A stretch of 64,000 nt of DNA, taken from Neoceratodus forsteri. Its lineage: Eukaryota > Chordata > Ceratodontiformes > Ceratodontidae. Within the stretch, counting starts at the first letter, position 1; each line of letters starts with the position of its first letter. Below are positions 1 through 11,677 of this stretch, piece by piece. The notes under the pieces are model-generated. The model worked only from the letters and a program-made list of their open reading frames with translations, was not told where the DNA came from and did no database searches. Made by a program: the position numbers and the translations under genes. Where the stretch lies: the NCBI GenBank assembly GCA_016271365.2, contig CM028130.1, forward strand, positions 469,001,501 to 469,065,500, read 5' to 3'.

Positions 1-3000
1 GATTGTCTTATTGTGTGCAATACATTAATTTTGCACACCGACTACGCCATTGTTCACTACATGGGCGGAAACACGTTTTGGGCAGGGTGTGAAAAATGAC
101 AGCTGTACTGCTCATAAGGAGGTGTGGTAAAATGGCAATGTTGAAAATCTGGAGTGAAAATACTGAAAATTCGCAAACTTACGAGCGTGCATAGGAAGTG
201 CACCAATCACACAAGCTTGTAAAACAGTTATTTTTAGGAATTTGTTCACCAAATTTTCAACATAGCCATTTTAAGATCTCTGCTCATGAACAATGACACT
301 GTGATTTTCTTAATGTGTCCCATACACTGAGTTCACACAGAGACTGAGCCATTGTGCGCTACATGGGCGGAAACACATTTTGGGCAAGATGTGAAAAATG
401 ACAGCTGCACTGCTCATAAGGAGGTGTGGTAAAATGGCAATGTTGAAAATGTGGAGTGAAAATAATGAAAATTTGCAAACTTATGAGCGTGCAGAGGAAC
501 TGCGCAATGAACACTCGTAAAACAGTCATTTTTAGGAATTTTGTCACCAAATTTTCAACACAGCCATTTTAAGACCTCTGCTCATGATCAGTCACTGTGA
601 TTTTCTCTCAATGTGTCCCATACATTGATTTAGCACACCATTTATTACCATTTATGCTTTATATGGTGGAAACATTTTGGGCAGGATGTGAAAAATGACA
701 GCTGTACTGCTCATGAGGAGGTGTGGTAAAATGCCAATGTTGAAAATCTGGAGTGGAAATATTGAAAATTCGCAAACCTACGAGCGTGCGTGGAACGTGC
801 AACGCACGCTCATAAAACAGTCATTTTTAGCAATCTTTTCACCAAATGTTCAACATTGCCATTTTAAAACCTCTGCTAATGAACAGTGTCACTGTGGTTT
901 TCTTACTGTGTCCTATACATTGATTTCACACACCGACTGAGCCATTGTGCACTACATTGGCAGAAACACATTTTAGGCAGGATGTGAAAAATGACAGCTG
1001 TACTGCTCATAAGGAGGTGTGGTAAAATGGCAATGTTGAAAATGTGGAATGAAAATATTGGAAATTCGCAAACTTACAAGCATGCATAGGAGCTGCGCAA
1101 TGAACACTCATAAAAAGTCATATTTAGGAATTTTTTCACCAAATTTTCAACATAGCCATTTTAAGACCTTTGCTCATGAACAGTGTCACTGTGATTTTCT
1201 TAATATGTCCCTTACATTGAGTTCGCACACCGACTGCACCATTGTGAGCTACATGGGCAGAAACATGTTTTGGGCAGGATGTGAAAAATGACAGCTGTAC
1301 TGCTCATGAGGAGGTGTAGTAAAATGCCAATGTTGAAAATCTGGAGTCAAAATATTGAAAATTTGCAAACTTACAAGCATGCATAGGAAGTGCACAACGC
1401 ACGCTTGTAAAACAGTTATTTTTAAGAATTTGTTCACCAAATTTTCAACATAGCCATTTTAAGACATCTGCACATGAACAGTGTCACTGTGATTTTCATA
1501 ATGTGTCCCAAACATTGAGTTCACACACAAACTGCGCCATTGTGCGCTACATGGGTGGAAACACATTTTGGGCAGGATGTGAAAAATGACAGCTGCACTG
1601 CTCATGAGGAGGTGTGGTAAAATGCTAATGTTGAAAATCTGGATTGGAAATATTGAAAATTCGCAAACCTATGAGCGTGCGTGGGAACTGTGCAACGCAC
1701 GCTCATGAAACAGTCATTTTTAGGAATTTTTTCACCAAATGTTCAACATTTCCATTTTAAAAGCTCTGCTAATGAACAGTGTCACTGTGGTTTTCTTACT
1801 GTGTCATCCATACATTGATTTCGACACCGACTGCTTAGCATTGTGCACTACATAGGCGGAAATACGTTTTGGGGCAGGATGTGAAAAATGACAGCTGTAC
1901 TGCTCATAAGGAGGTGTGGTAAATGGCAATGTTGAAAATGTGGAATGAAAATATTGAAATTCGCAAACTTACAAGCATGCATAGGAGGCATTAATGAACA
2001 CTCATAAAAAGGTCATATTTAGAATTTTTTCACTGAATTTCAACATAGCCATTTTTAAGATTTTGCTCATGAACAGTGTCACTGGTGATTTTCTTTAATG
2101 TGCCCTTACATTGAGTCACATTAATCGACTGCACCATTGTGAGCTACATGGGCAGAAACATGTTTTGGGCAGGATGTGAAAAATGACAGCTGTACTGCTC
2201 ATGAGGAGGTGTAGTAAAATGCCAATGTTGAAAATCTGGAGTCAAAATATTGAAAATTTGCAAACTTACAAGCATGCATAGGAAGTGCACAACGCACGCG
2301 TGTAAAACAGTTATTTTTAGGAATTTGTTCACCAAATTTTCAACATAGGCATTTTAAGACATCTGCACATGAACAGTGTCACTGTGATTTTCATAATGTG
2401 TCCCAAACATTGAGTTCACACACAAACTGCGCCATTGTGCGCTACATGGGTGGAAACACATTTTGGGCAGGATGTGAAAAATGACAGCTGCACTGCTCCT
2501 TGAGGAGGTGTGGTAAAATGCTAATGTTGAAAATCTGGATTGGAAATATTGAAAATTCGCAAACCTATGAGCGTGTCGTGACTGTGCAACGCTTCGCCAT
2601 GAAACAGTCATTTTTAGGAATTTTTCACCAATGTCTCAACATTTCCATTTAAAAGCTCTGCTAATGAACAGTATCCTGTGATTTTCTTACTGATCTACCA
2701 TATTATTGATTTCAGACACTTGCTGCGGCTTGTTGTGCAATTACATGGGCGAAACACGCTTTGGGCAGGATGAAAAAGACAGCTTCGTACTGTCGCTATA
2801 AGGAGGTGTGGGTAAATGACAATGTTGAAAATCTGTAGTGAAAATATTGAAAATTCACAAATTTACTTAGCATGCGAGGAAGTGCACAATGCTGCTTGTA
2901 AAACAGTTATTTTAGGAATTTGTTCACCAAAATTTTCAACATAGCTATTTTATTATTCTGCTCATGAACAGTGACATCTGGATTTTCTTAATGTGTCCTA

Positions 3001-5176
3001 GTTATTGAATTCGCGACACCAACTGTGCCATTGTGTGCTACATGGCATGGAAACACATTTTGGGCAAGATGTAATAATGACAGCTGCACTACTTATGGTG
3101 AGTGTGGTAAATGAAATGTTGAAAATGTGGAATGAAATATTGAAAATTCGCAAACTATAAGTATGGCTAGTGAGCTGCGAATGAACACTCATAAAACAGT
3201 CATATTTAGGAATTTTTTCAACAAATGTTCAACATACCCATTTTAAGACCTCTGCTCATGAACAGTGTGACTGTGATTTTCTTAAAGTGTCCCATACATT
3301 GAGTTCGAACACCGACTGCACCATTGTGAGCTACATGGGCGGAAACATGTTTTGGGCAGGATGTGAAAAACGACAGCTGTATTGCTCATGAGGAGGTGTT
3401 TTAAAATGCCAATGTTGAAAATCTGGAGTGCGATGAGAATTGAAACCCTCACAGCGTGCGTGGGAGCATGAAGCATACGCTCCTTAAAACAATCATTTTT
3501 AGCGATCTTTTCACCAAATGTTCAACATTGCCATTTAAAACCTCTGCTAATGAACAGTTTCACTGTGGTTTTCTTACAGTGTCCCATACATTGATTTCGC
3601 ACACCGACTGTGCCATTGTGCACTACATGGGTGGAAACACATTTTGGGCAAGATGTGATAAATGACAGCTGCACTGCTCATAAGGAGGTGTGGAAAAATG
3701 GAAATGTTGAAAATGTAGAGTGAAAATATTGAAAATTTGCAAACTTACGATCGTGCAGAGGAACTGCGTAATGAACACTCTTAAAGGAGTCATTTTTAGG
3801 AATTTTGTCAGCAAATTTTCAACAAAGCAATTTTAAGACCTCTGCTAATGATCAATGTCACTGTGATTTTCTTAATGTGACCCATACATTGATTTCACAC
3901 AGATGTGCCATTGTGCGCTACATGGGCGAAACACGTTTTGGGCAGGATGGAAAATGACAGCTGTACTGCTCGAGGTGTGGTAAAATGCCAATGTTGAAAA
4001 TCTGAGGACATATTGAAAATTTGCAAACAATTATGTGTGATAAATTGTATTTTACGCCATGAAACAGTCATTTAGGAATTTTTTACAGATGTTCAACACT
4101 GTATTTCAAAAGCTATCACAATGATCAGTATCCCTGTGCATTGTCCTATGCATTGCTTTCATTTACCGATGAAGCATTTGTGCACTGCATGTGGAAACAC
4201 GTTTGGGCATAATGTGAAAAATACAGCTGTACTGCTCATCAGGAGGTGGTAAAATGGCAATGTTGAAAATCTGAGTGAAAATATTGAAAATTTGTAGACT
4301 TACGGCGTTTCATAGGAAGTGCACAATGCCGCTTGTAAAACAGTTATTTTTAGGAATTTGTTCACCAACTTTTCAACATATCCATTTTATGATCTCTGCT
4401 CATGAACAATGACACTGTGATTTTCTTAATGTGTCCCATACACTGAGTTTACACAGAGACTGTGCCATTGTGCTCTACATGGACGGAAACATGTTTTGGG
4501 CAAGATGTGAAAAATGTCAGCTGCACTGCTCATAAGGAGGTGTGGTAAAATGGAAATGTTGAAAATGTGGGTAAAAATATTGAAAATTTGCAAACCTATG
4601 GTGATGCGTGGAACTGTAACTAGCTCATGAAACAGTCATTTTAGGAATTTTTCACAAATGTTCAACATCTATTTAAAAGCTCTGCTAATGAACAGTGTCA
4701 CTGTGGTTTTCACTGCGTCCCACATTGATTTTCAAGACAATCGACCGCGAGCATTGTGCACCAGCATAGGCGAAACATGTTTTGGGCAGGATAGAAAAAA
4801 ATGACAGCCAAATTGCCCATAAGGAGGTGTGGTAAAATGGGCATGTTGAAAATGTGGAATGAAAATATTGTATCGCGAACCACATGCATAGGGCTGCGCA
4901 ATGAACACTCATAAAAAGTCATATTTAGGAATTTTTTTCACCAAATTTTCAACATAGCCATTTAAGACCTTTGCTCATGAACAGTGTCTGTGATTTTCTT
5001 AATGTTCCCTTACTGAGTTCGTTTTACGACTGCACCATTGTGAGTCATATGCAGAAACGTGTTTTAGCAGGATGTGAAAAATGACAGCTGTACTGCTCGT
5101 GGGAGGTGTCAAATGCCAATGTTGAAAATCTGAGTCAAAATATTGGCCCTGCAACTTACAAGCATGCATAGGAAGT
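1..5176. repeat. Quasi-palindromic ~298-bp satellite array, about 18 units
   Basis: A recurring block (GTGAAAAATGACAGCTGTAC, then GAGGTGTGGTAAAATG) appears near 90, 390, 688, 986, 1284, 1580, 1880 and 2178, and on to about 5080, a spacing close to 298 bp. Each unit is roughly dyad-symmetric: the stretch from GACAGCTGTACTGCTC to AATGTTGAAAAT returns in reverse complement about 150 bp later (TTTTCAACATAGCCATTTTA, then GAACAGTGTCACTGTG). Units 895-900 bp apart match better than neighbours (1249-1440 against 2144-2335, and 695 against 1590 and 2490), so a three-unit higher-order period is likely. From about 1850 on the units carry many small indels. The short open frames on both strands repeat with the unit and are not genes. 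The array starts before the window and stops against DIRS-1 near 5180. Confidence 0.93.
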
Positions 5177-5186
5177 CATATCTCAA

Positions 5187-5354
5187 GCAGCAGTCCGAGG
5201 CAGGCAGACCTTGCAAAGCCTTTTATAAGCCCAGGCTTCCTCTTTGCTTTCTATGCTCAGAAGGGAGTTTGCTTCAGAGTGAGAGAGGCAACGGGGAATG
5301 AGCAGGCCTGCTTCCACCCCTCAGTCTAAAGCCCCTGCCAAGCAGACACCCTGA
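5187..5354 (+). pseudogene. DIRS-1 gag, C-terminal fragment
   Basis: It aligns by eye to the 3' end of gag in DIRS-2 (15045-15212) and DIRS-3, ending in the same AKQTP-stop sequence at 5352-5354. About 90 percent of gag is missing. The upstream boundary falls at the junction with the ~298-bp satellite. The fragment has a few indels against the other copies. Confidence 0.7.
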
Positions 5355-5394
5355 TGGGTCTGCCTGGGCCGATTCTCCAATACCTGTAGGGGCA

Positions 5395-7141
5395 GGCTGA
5401 CTTACTTTGTCCAGGACTGGAAGTCTCTAACATCAGACAAGTGGGTCCTGGAAGTAGTAAGCCAAGGACTGGTTCTCAGCTTCAAAAAATTTCCCAAGAT
5501 GAGAACCAGATCCTTTCCACCTGCAAATCCATCAGAGACCCTTGCCCTAGAGGCAGAGGTTTCTTCCCTCCTGGCTCTCAGAGCCATAGAGAGGGTTCCT
5601 ACCCTACACAAGTGCAAAGGATTGTACTCCAGGTACTTCCTAACCCCCAAATAAACAGGAGAATGGCGGTCCATCCTGGATCTAAGATAGCTGAACAAGC
5701 ACCTTTTAAAACCAAAGTTCAAAATGGTGACTCTGGGAATAATTCTGCCCTCTCTAAGCCCAGGGGACTGGCTAGCCTCCCTGGACCTCAAAGATACCTA
5801 TTTTCACATTCCCATCAGGTGCTCCCATGAAAGTACCTCAGGTTTGAGTTGCCATCAGGCCACTATCAATTCAAGCAATGCCTCTGGCCTAACATCAACC
5901 CCAATGGGTGTTCACAAATGCCTGGCAGTAGTAGTTGCTTTCCTAAGGAGAAAAATCTCCATCTTTCCATACTTGGACGACTGGCTCATAGTGGGTCAGT
6001 CTCCAGACCAAGTCAAGTCACATCTGCAAATAACTCAGCAAGTACTCACTTCCTTAGGATTCATCCTCAACCTTCCAAAGTCAGCTCTTGAGCCAGTACA
6101 GCTCCTCACCTTCATAGGGGCGGAGCTGGATACAATAAGGCCAAGAGCCTTCCATCCCCTGGACAGGGTGAGGACCCTTATGGAACTGGCCTCTTCATTC
6201 ACTCTTCAGGTGTCTCGACCAGAAAGGCATTTCCTGCAGCTTCTGGGCCACATAGCAGCCTCTACAGCAGTGGTCCAGGGAGCAAGATTTCAGATGAGGG
6301 ACATTCAGTTCCACTTAAGAGCCTTCTGGTCCCAAAGAAAGGATTCCCTTACCAAGCTAGTCCCAGTGACTCAAACCCTGATCCAGGCTTTGCAATGGTG
6401 GCAGGATCAGGACAATTTGAGGCAAGGAGTTCCTTTTGTCACTCAGTCTCATTCAGTGATACTCACCACAGATGCCTCCCTGGAAGGGCTGGGGAGCCCA
6501 CCTGGGGGATCTTACCACCCAAGGGCTGTGGTCACCTCAAGAATCTCTGCTTCACATCAATCTCTTGGAACTCAGAGCAGTGTTTCTAGCACTGCAAGCC
6601 TTTTCCAAATCTGTACAGAACAAGGTAGTCCAGATCAGAACAGACAATACCACCACAATGTGGTACATCAACAAGCAAGGAGGCACTCGGTCTATGGGCT
6701 TGTGCACAGAAGCAATGAAGTTGTGGTCCCTGGCCTCTTCCCTGCAAACCTCTCTGATAGCAGTTCACCTCCCAGGGAAGGACAATGTCCTGGCAGATTT
6801 TCTCGAGATGGGACACTCCACAGATAGATCTTTTTGCAGCCCCAGACAATCACCAACTTCCTCTGTTTTGTTGCAGACCCCCAATCTTGGGCTCAGTCCC
6901 CCTGGATGCTCTGATTCTGGATTGGAAAGAGAAATTTCTGTATGCTTTCCCCTTCCCTCTCCTGTTCAAAGTGTTAGTCAAGATCAGGTCACAACCATGC
7001 AAAGTGATTCTGATTGCTCCAGACTGGGCCAGACAGCCCTGGTACCCTCTGTTGCTGTCCTTAGCAGTCCACCTTCCCCTGTCTCTTCCCAAGAATTACA
7101 ACCTGTTGACATCCTCTCGGGGGGGAGGATTTGGTATCTGA
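5395..7141 (+). pseudogene. DIRS-1 reverse transcriptase, RNase H and methyltransferase-like region
   Basis: Frames along this stretch read as a DIRS polymerase. It begins YFVQDWKSLTSDKWVLE. RT motif A is LASLDLKDTYFHIP near 5770-5810 and motif C is FPYLDDWLIVGQS near 5964-6000. RNase H follows with LLHINLLELRAVFLAL, RTDNTTTMWYINKQGG and VHLPGKDNVLAD (6560-6800). Next comes the region with IDLFAAPDNH and VILIAPDWARQPWYP that matches the methyltransferase-like segment of vertebrate DIRS elements. The copy is broken: an in-frame TAA near 5652, a frameshift after RCSHES near 5830, and frame changes around 6480 and 6800. The RT catalytic aspartates are still present. Confidence 0.88.
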
Positions 7142-7166
7142 ACCTCAAGTCTCTCAATCACAAGGC

Positions 7167-8219
7167 ATGGCTCTTGAAGAATTAGAGTTTGCTGATCTGC
7201 ATCTTTCTCAAGGGGTTCTGGATATCCTGAAGGCCTCTCGAAAGCCTTCCACCAGAAAGACTTACAACTCCAAATGGAAAAGGTTCACTATTTGGTGCTC
7301 TAATAAGCACATTTCTTCAGAATCTGCTGGGTTACCTACAGTTCTGGACTATATGGTCCATCTTCATGGCTTAGGACTTAGGCCTGCTGCACTTAAAGTG
7401 CATTTGGCAGCTGTTTCTGCCTTCTTGTCAGTAGAAAAGCCCTCTCCTCTGTCAGCTCTTCCTGTGTTTTGTAAGTTCTTCAAAAGATTGCTGCACACCA
7501 ATATCCCCCCTTTAGGGACCCTGCTCCTGCTTGGGACCTTAATGTTTGCATTGCTCAGCTTATGCAACCTCCCTTTGAGCCTTTGTCGTATGCAGAGCTT
7601 AAGTACTTGACTTGGAAAACTGTGTGTTTGGTAACCATTACCTCTGCCAGAAGTATCAGTGAATTGCAAGCCCTGTCAGAGGAGCCTGATTTCATCTCTT
7701 TCCACAAGATAAAGTGGTCCTAAGAACTAACAGGAAGTTTTTGCCTAAGGTGGTTTTAGATTTCTCCTTAATCAGTCTATGTCTCTCCCTGTTTCTTCAC
7801 TGACCATTCCTCCTCTGGAGACAGGAGGCTGCACAGCTTGGATGTTAAAAGGCCCTCAGCTACTACATAGAGCACACCAGTGGTCACAGGTTTGAGTCCT
7901 CCAGTTGTTCCTCACATATGGAGAGGTCGGTAAGGGCAAACCTGCCACTAAGAGAGCTATTGCCAGGTGGATTGTGTCTTGTATACAATCTCGCTATGAA
8001 AACCAGGTAGAACGCTCACCCTCAGGCCTGAGGGCTCACTCTGCTAGAGGTACAGCTGCTTCCCTGGCTGCTGCCAGGGATATTCCTCTCTTAGAAATTT
8101 GTCAAGCAGCCACCTGGAAAGCAGTCCATACATTCACCAAGCATTACTCTCTGGATATCCAGGCTAGGAGTGATGCTCGGTTTGGCACAGCAGTACTTCA
8201 GAGCCTATTCCCAAAGTAG
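7167..8219 (+). pseudogene. DIRS-1 tyrosine recombinase (frameshifted)
   Basis: It starts MALEELEFADLHLSQGVLD and has an N-terminal SAM-like helical region with STRKTYNSKWKRF and VLDYMVHLHGLGLRPAALKVH. A longer C run near 7505 shifts the frame and more shifts follow around 7650-7800. The catalytic C-terminus is readable from 7905: HSARGTAASLAAARDIP supplies the HxxR pair, and AATWKAVHTFTKHYSLD supplies the C-terminal tyrosine. The frame ends at TAG 8217-8219, just before the ICR. In DIRS elements this enzyme integrates the circular DNA intermediate. The copy cannot be functional as read, but HxxR and Y are intact here, unlike in DIRS-2. Confidence 0.9.
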
Positions 8220-8256
8220 GTTCTGTCCCTCCTCCATGGAGGTACTGCTTGGTAGT

Positions 8257-8358
8257 CTGCAATAGTCAGTATACAGCAAGACTTCATGTTGTTTGAAGAA
8301 AAAATTACTCACCTTAGTAATGTTGTTTCTTCTAATGGAGTCTTGCTGTATTCTGACC
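8257..8358 (+). repeat. DIRS-1 internal complementary region (ICR)
   Basis: The first half (GCAATAGTCAGTATACAGCA to GTTGTTTGAA) is the reverse complement of a DIRS left end as seen at 13046. The second half (GAAAAAATTACTCACCTTAG to TATTCTGA) is the reverse complement of this copy's own right end at 8740-8801. The two abut at TTTGAA/GAAAAA. In DIRS elements this block serves as the template that joins the ends of the circular intermediate. Confidence 0.9.
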
Positions 8359-8604
8359 TCCCCCCCGCCTTCCCTCTCAGAACCTGGTTTTTGGAATGTG
8401 GGTGGGCAGGAGCAGTGTTATACCCTAGGGGTGCCCCTCTTTTTCACCCTCCTTTACTTTGGGTGTGTGTTGTGTTTTGTTTTTGGGTTTCCTGACTTGA
8501 GTCTTTGCTTTGAAACCAAAAAACCCTTTTTAATAAATTTAGTTGCCAGTTGGCTAGTGTGAGTTTTACAGTTTCCACACAGAACTTCTAGCGAGTATTG
8601 CTCG

Positions 8605-8801
8605 TAAAGATCTGACGGTTGGAGTTTAAACAACAGCAGACAGGGGCTTCAACCGAGCTTGCGCTGAACGTTCCATGCTGGCCATGGAAAGTTAACTCTT
8701 TGTTCTCCGGGGCAGTTGAAAGGCAGGACCTAACTGCAATAGTCAGAATACAGCAAGACTCCATTAGAAGAAACAACATTACTAAGGTGAGTAATTTTTT
8801 C
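8605..8801 (+). repeat. DIRS-1 right terminal inverted repeat
   Basis: The segment from GATCTGACGGTTGGAG to GAGTAATTTTTTC is the inverted counterpart of the DIRS left repeat (compare 13046-13235). It includes TCCATGCTGGCCATGGAAAG and GTTAACTCTTTGTTCTC. The outer ~45 bp, rich in A and T, occur only at right ends and in the ICR, as expected for the DIRS family. Confidence 0.85.
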
Positions 8802-9110
8802 TTAGTGTTTCTACTAAATTTACAGTATTGTTATACTATTTTAGTATAGTATAGTAATGACCTTTTCCAGTTGCATAGGGACTGTGTATAGACTACTTCA
8901 TGTCTTGCTCATGTTTTCTGAGTACTTATTGTACCATGAATATAGACTATAAAAATGTGTATGTATACCAACACATGCACTGTGAGGATAATTTATATCT
9001 GTATTGCTTCTGTATACTGTGCTTAGCCTTTCCTGTGATGGTGCTTGTCTATTTTGTATGTATTTGCTAGCTGTTACTGATCATGTAGACTTTGTTGTCT
9101 TATTTCTCTG
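8802..9110. other. Non-coding stretch, no feature recognised
   Basis: AT-rich flank after the right end of DIRS-1. I see no coding signal, RNA gene or clear repeat boundary. It may belong to the same LINE 3' region as the next entry. Confidence 0.4.
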
Positions 9111-9222
9111 AATGCTTGTGCCCAGGTCCATCTTGAAAAATGTGCTTTTTGCACAATGATGTTTCGCCTTGCTAAATAAAGATTTTGAATTATTGATTGA
9201 TTGATTAATTGATTGACTGATA
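9110..9222 (+). mobile_element. LINE-type 3' end with AATAAA and (ATTG)n tail
   Basis: The sequence runs through GCTAAATAAAGATTTTGAAT into a degenerate ATTGATTGATTGATTAATTG repeat. A polyadenylation signal followed at once by a 4-bp microsatellite is typical of 3' ends of non-LTR retrotransposons. No coding sequence remains, so the clade cannot be named. Confidence 0.45.
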
Positions 9223-9638
9223 ACAACATCTGAAACTTTGCCTTATCTGTTCTGAGGCTGACTCACCACTGCTGTCTTTACTTGATCTCTGGATGGCTTT
9301 CCCCATCCTCATGTTAAGTAGAGCTACCTTAGGCGATACCAAACACAAGATGTCAGATTAGCTAAACCTGCTGCCCTGGCCAATAGGTTCATTAAAACTG
9401 AGCAGGCTTACCCTTGAGATCTAGTGATCTGTCACTTCTGTCTGTACTTAAGTGCACTATAAATATTGGTGAGCAGGCTTTTTCAGTCTTTGCTACAGCT
9501 AAAACTCTCTGCCACCTAACCCTAGGCTCTCTCAGTCACAGCTAGTTTTAAAGAATCAGCTCTGCAAGTTCCTATGGTTCAAAGACCTTGACCTTGAACT
9601 CTATCGTAAGATTATTAAGGATCTCCATCCAATAATTA

Positions 9639-10202
9639 GTGAGGATGAAACCCTTTAACTGTATTTTTCAGGAACTACCACTACTATCTTTTAAACAACC
9701 ACCTAATTTAGCCAACCTGATTATTAGGAGTCAACTTGAACCGGAACAGAATACCATGACATCATATGGTACACAACCCTGTCATCAACGCACATGTAAG
9801 ACATGTAACCTCATTTCCACTTCAGACTGTGTGGTTACATCACAAAACAGACTATTCAGAATACAGGGGAATTATACATGTACATCAAGTAATGTGGTCT
9901 ATTTTATCCAATGCAAGAAATGTCCTCGCACAGGTTATGTGGGGGAGGCAAGCCAACAACTCTGCACTAGAATGAATTCACACAGACATTCTATTAATCA
10001 CAAGAAGACTGAGAAACCAGTAGCCCAGCACTTCTCCCAGGATGACCACTCAATCTCAGATATGTTTGTGATGGTCTTAAAAGGACATTTCAACAGTACA
10101 CAACAGAGATGGGCTTCTGAAATTAGACTTATTTTACTTCTCAACATGGTGGCGGATGGACTGAACATTGTTGTTGGTTATATGACACATTATTCCACTT
10201 AA
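9639..10202 (+). pseudogene. GIY-YIG endonuclease domain of a Penelope-like element (open frame)
   Basis: An uninterrupted 187-residue frame. Early residues (LPLLSFKQPPNLANLIIRSQ) match the conserved PFxVSFxRPPNLxxLLVRS-type segment before the endonuclease. A cysteine-rich part follows (PCHQRTCKTC), then NVVYFIQCKKCPRTGYVGEA, which is the GIY-YIG core in its Penelope form, then RMNSHRHSI and KPVAQHFSQDDHS. In this class the nuclease nicks DNA to prime reverse transcription. The first methionine is only where the open frame begins; the real protein starts far upstream in RT that is lost here. It is the cleanest coding remnant in the window. The Neptune/Poseidon group is possible but unproven. 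Confidence 0.85.
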
Positions 10203-10329
10203 ACTTACACAGACCTTTACTTTAAAAGATGGACATAAATACTTTAGTTCTTCAGCAGGCCTTTGATTTTGTAAGTTTATGGTTATCTACATGTTGACTT
10301 CTCACCTTAACACTGTGTTGAGTGCGTTT

Positions 10330-10545
10330 GAGTGTGTGTGTGTATACTGATGTATGTACTGTATATATGTGTGTGTTTTGTGTGTGTTTGGTATGGTGTG
10401 CGTGTGTGTTTTGTTTGTTGTGCACAGTGTGGTGTGTGTGGATTGTGTTTGTTATATTTGTTGTGTGTTGTGGTTGTGTGGGGTGTGCAGGAGTGTGTGT
10501 GTGTGTGTGTGTGGGGTGTGGTGTGGTGTATGTACACACATATGT
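10330..10545 (+). repeat. GT-rich (TGTG)n microsatellite-like tract
   Basis: More than 200 bp made almost only of G and T on the plus strand (TGTGTGTGTATAC, then GTGTGGGGTGTGG), including a pure (GT)n run at 10494-10512. The long open frames on both strands here are by-products of base composition. Confidence 0.9.
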
Positions 10546-11425
10546 GTGGGGGGAGCGTGGCATGGGGCAATTGTTATCTGGCTAGGACACTTAGTTTTCA
10601 CATATGGTGTACATTTACTTCCTTCTACTAGTTGTCAGTGGTTGGATTACACAGTGTCACATTTTTAAATCTGCTCATATTAAGATGCATATCTCATTTA
10701 CTTGGGGGTTCATAAAAGGTGTAATTCCTTTGGGTTTTCATTTAGATTCCTTAGACTGATTCTGTGCATTTTTGTTATACACAGACTATGTGTTGAAATC
10801 TGCACTTATCAGGCTCCTGGTCTCATTTTCTTGGGGGTCCTTGACAAGTATTTTTATATTTTTTTATTTGGCACTTACACTTACAAGTGATACTATCATG
10901 CATCATGTATATATGTGTATGTTAATTTGAGGCTTGTTTTCAACGTGCAGTTATACGAAATTTCAGGATTTTGTCTCTCATTATCTGTTCTTTAATATAC
11001 CAGGACAATTGGAATGTAAGTTGTAAGCTCATCTTACATGTATTAGAGAGAATGCCACCCCAAGGTTTTTTTTATCACTAGAATGCTTTCTTGGCATACT
11101 GAGACATTTTAAAATTTATGTTACAAGAACTCTCCGGCTGTAGAGAATTCTTGATAACCTTTGCCTTTCTGCGACTCCTCAGTTAAAGGCATACTGGTGT
11201 TAATTAACTTCTCTGATGTAATCTTCTGTTATGTTTTAAATGTATATGTTAAACCAATGAGAATTATTTCTGTTTTTTCAATATAATCTGGTGTTAATAG
11301 TATGGGATATTTGAAATAACTGCCACAAAGCTTCTGAAGAAGGACCTGGTTTGTTCGAAAGCTAGAGCACTTTGTTCTTTTCTGTAACATCCATGTTGGT
11401 CCAATAAAGGTATCAAATCATTTGT

Positions 11426-11572
11426 TTCTGGATGGTGGAATACCAAAATTCTGACTCTGGTAATCCACCAAGAATACTACTTTTTTGCCTTAAATTCTAC
11501 CCCTGATAAAGCTTATATATCTAGTGATACCAGCCACCACTCCTGTTTGAACTGTAGGTCCTCTAGTATAGT
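11426..11572. other. Non-coding spacer, nothing recognised
   Basis: Sequence between the Penelope-like tail and the hairpin. No coding or repeat signal was seen. Confidence 0.4.
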
Positions 11573-11677
11573 AAGGACCTCTGTGCGGCTCACAGATAAG
11601 AAGGGACTTTCTTCATCAAATCACTTTTTTTGTGAAAAAAAGTCACTTCTTATCTGAGAGACACTACAGAGGTCCTA
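11573..11677. repeat. ~105-bp foldback (hairpin/MITE-like) repeat
   Basis: The left arm (TAAGGACCTCTGTGCGGCTC, then ACAGATAAGAAGGGACTTT) pairs with the right arm (AAAGTCACTTCTTATCTGAG, then AGACACTACAGAGGTCCTA). The arms are about 38 bp with a few mismatches, around an A/T-rich loop that is itself partly palindromic (TCACTTTTTTTGTGA). It could be a small MITE or a hairpin-forming RNA. The sequence alone does not decide. Confidence 0.8.

Larger units (their letters stand above)
5187..8801 (+). mobile_element. DIRS-1: DIRS-type YR retrotransposon, 5' part missing
   Basis: In order it holds the end of gag, reverse transcriptase/RNase H, a methyltransferase-like region, a tyrosine recombinase, an internal complementary region and the right terminal inverted repeat. 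This is the known DIRS plan, in which the element replicates through a circle and integrates by recombinase, leaving no target duplication. The right end is set by the ICR: the sequence ending GGTGAGTAATTTTTTC at 8801 is the complement of ICR bases near 8300. The left end, leader and most of gag are absent where the satellite array begins. The rest of gag could lie upstream of the window if the array is an insertion. Confidence 0.93.
9500..11425 (+). mobile_element. Penelope-like element, 3' portion
   Basis: It contains the C-terminal GIY-YIG endonuclease of a Penelope-like element, preceded by a frameshifted piece of the linker between RT and endonuclease (about 9540-9640). A long 3' stretch includes a GT-rich tract. 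The 3' end at 11335-11425 has the arrangement TCTGAAGAAGGACCTGG, CGAAAGCT and TTGGTCCAATAAAGGTATCA, which I associate with vertebrate Penelope-like tails from memory. The reverse transcriptase itself is missing, so the copy is 5'-truncated. The 3' limit is an estimate. Confidence 0.7.

Noticed and set aside
359..3814. Many ~63-residue frames in the satellite
   Set aside because: They recur once per ~298-bp unit with the same sequence, and break wherever the unit carries an indel.
10252..10668. Cysteine-valine-rich and histidine-threonine-rich frames around 10.4 kb
   Set aside because: These are translations of the GT-rich tract on both strands.
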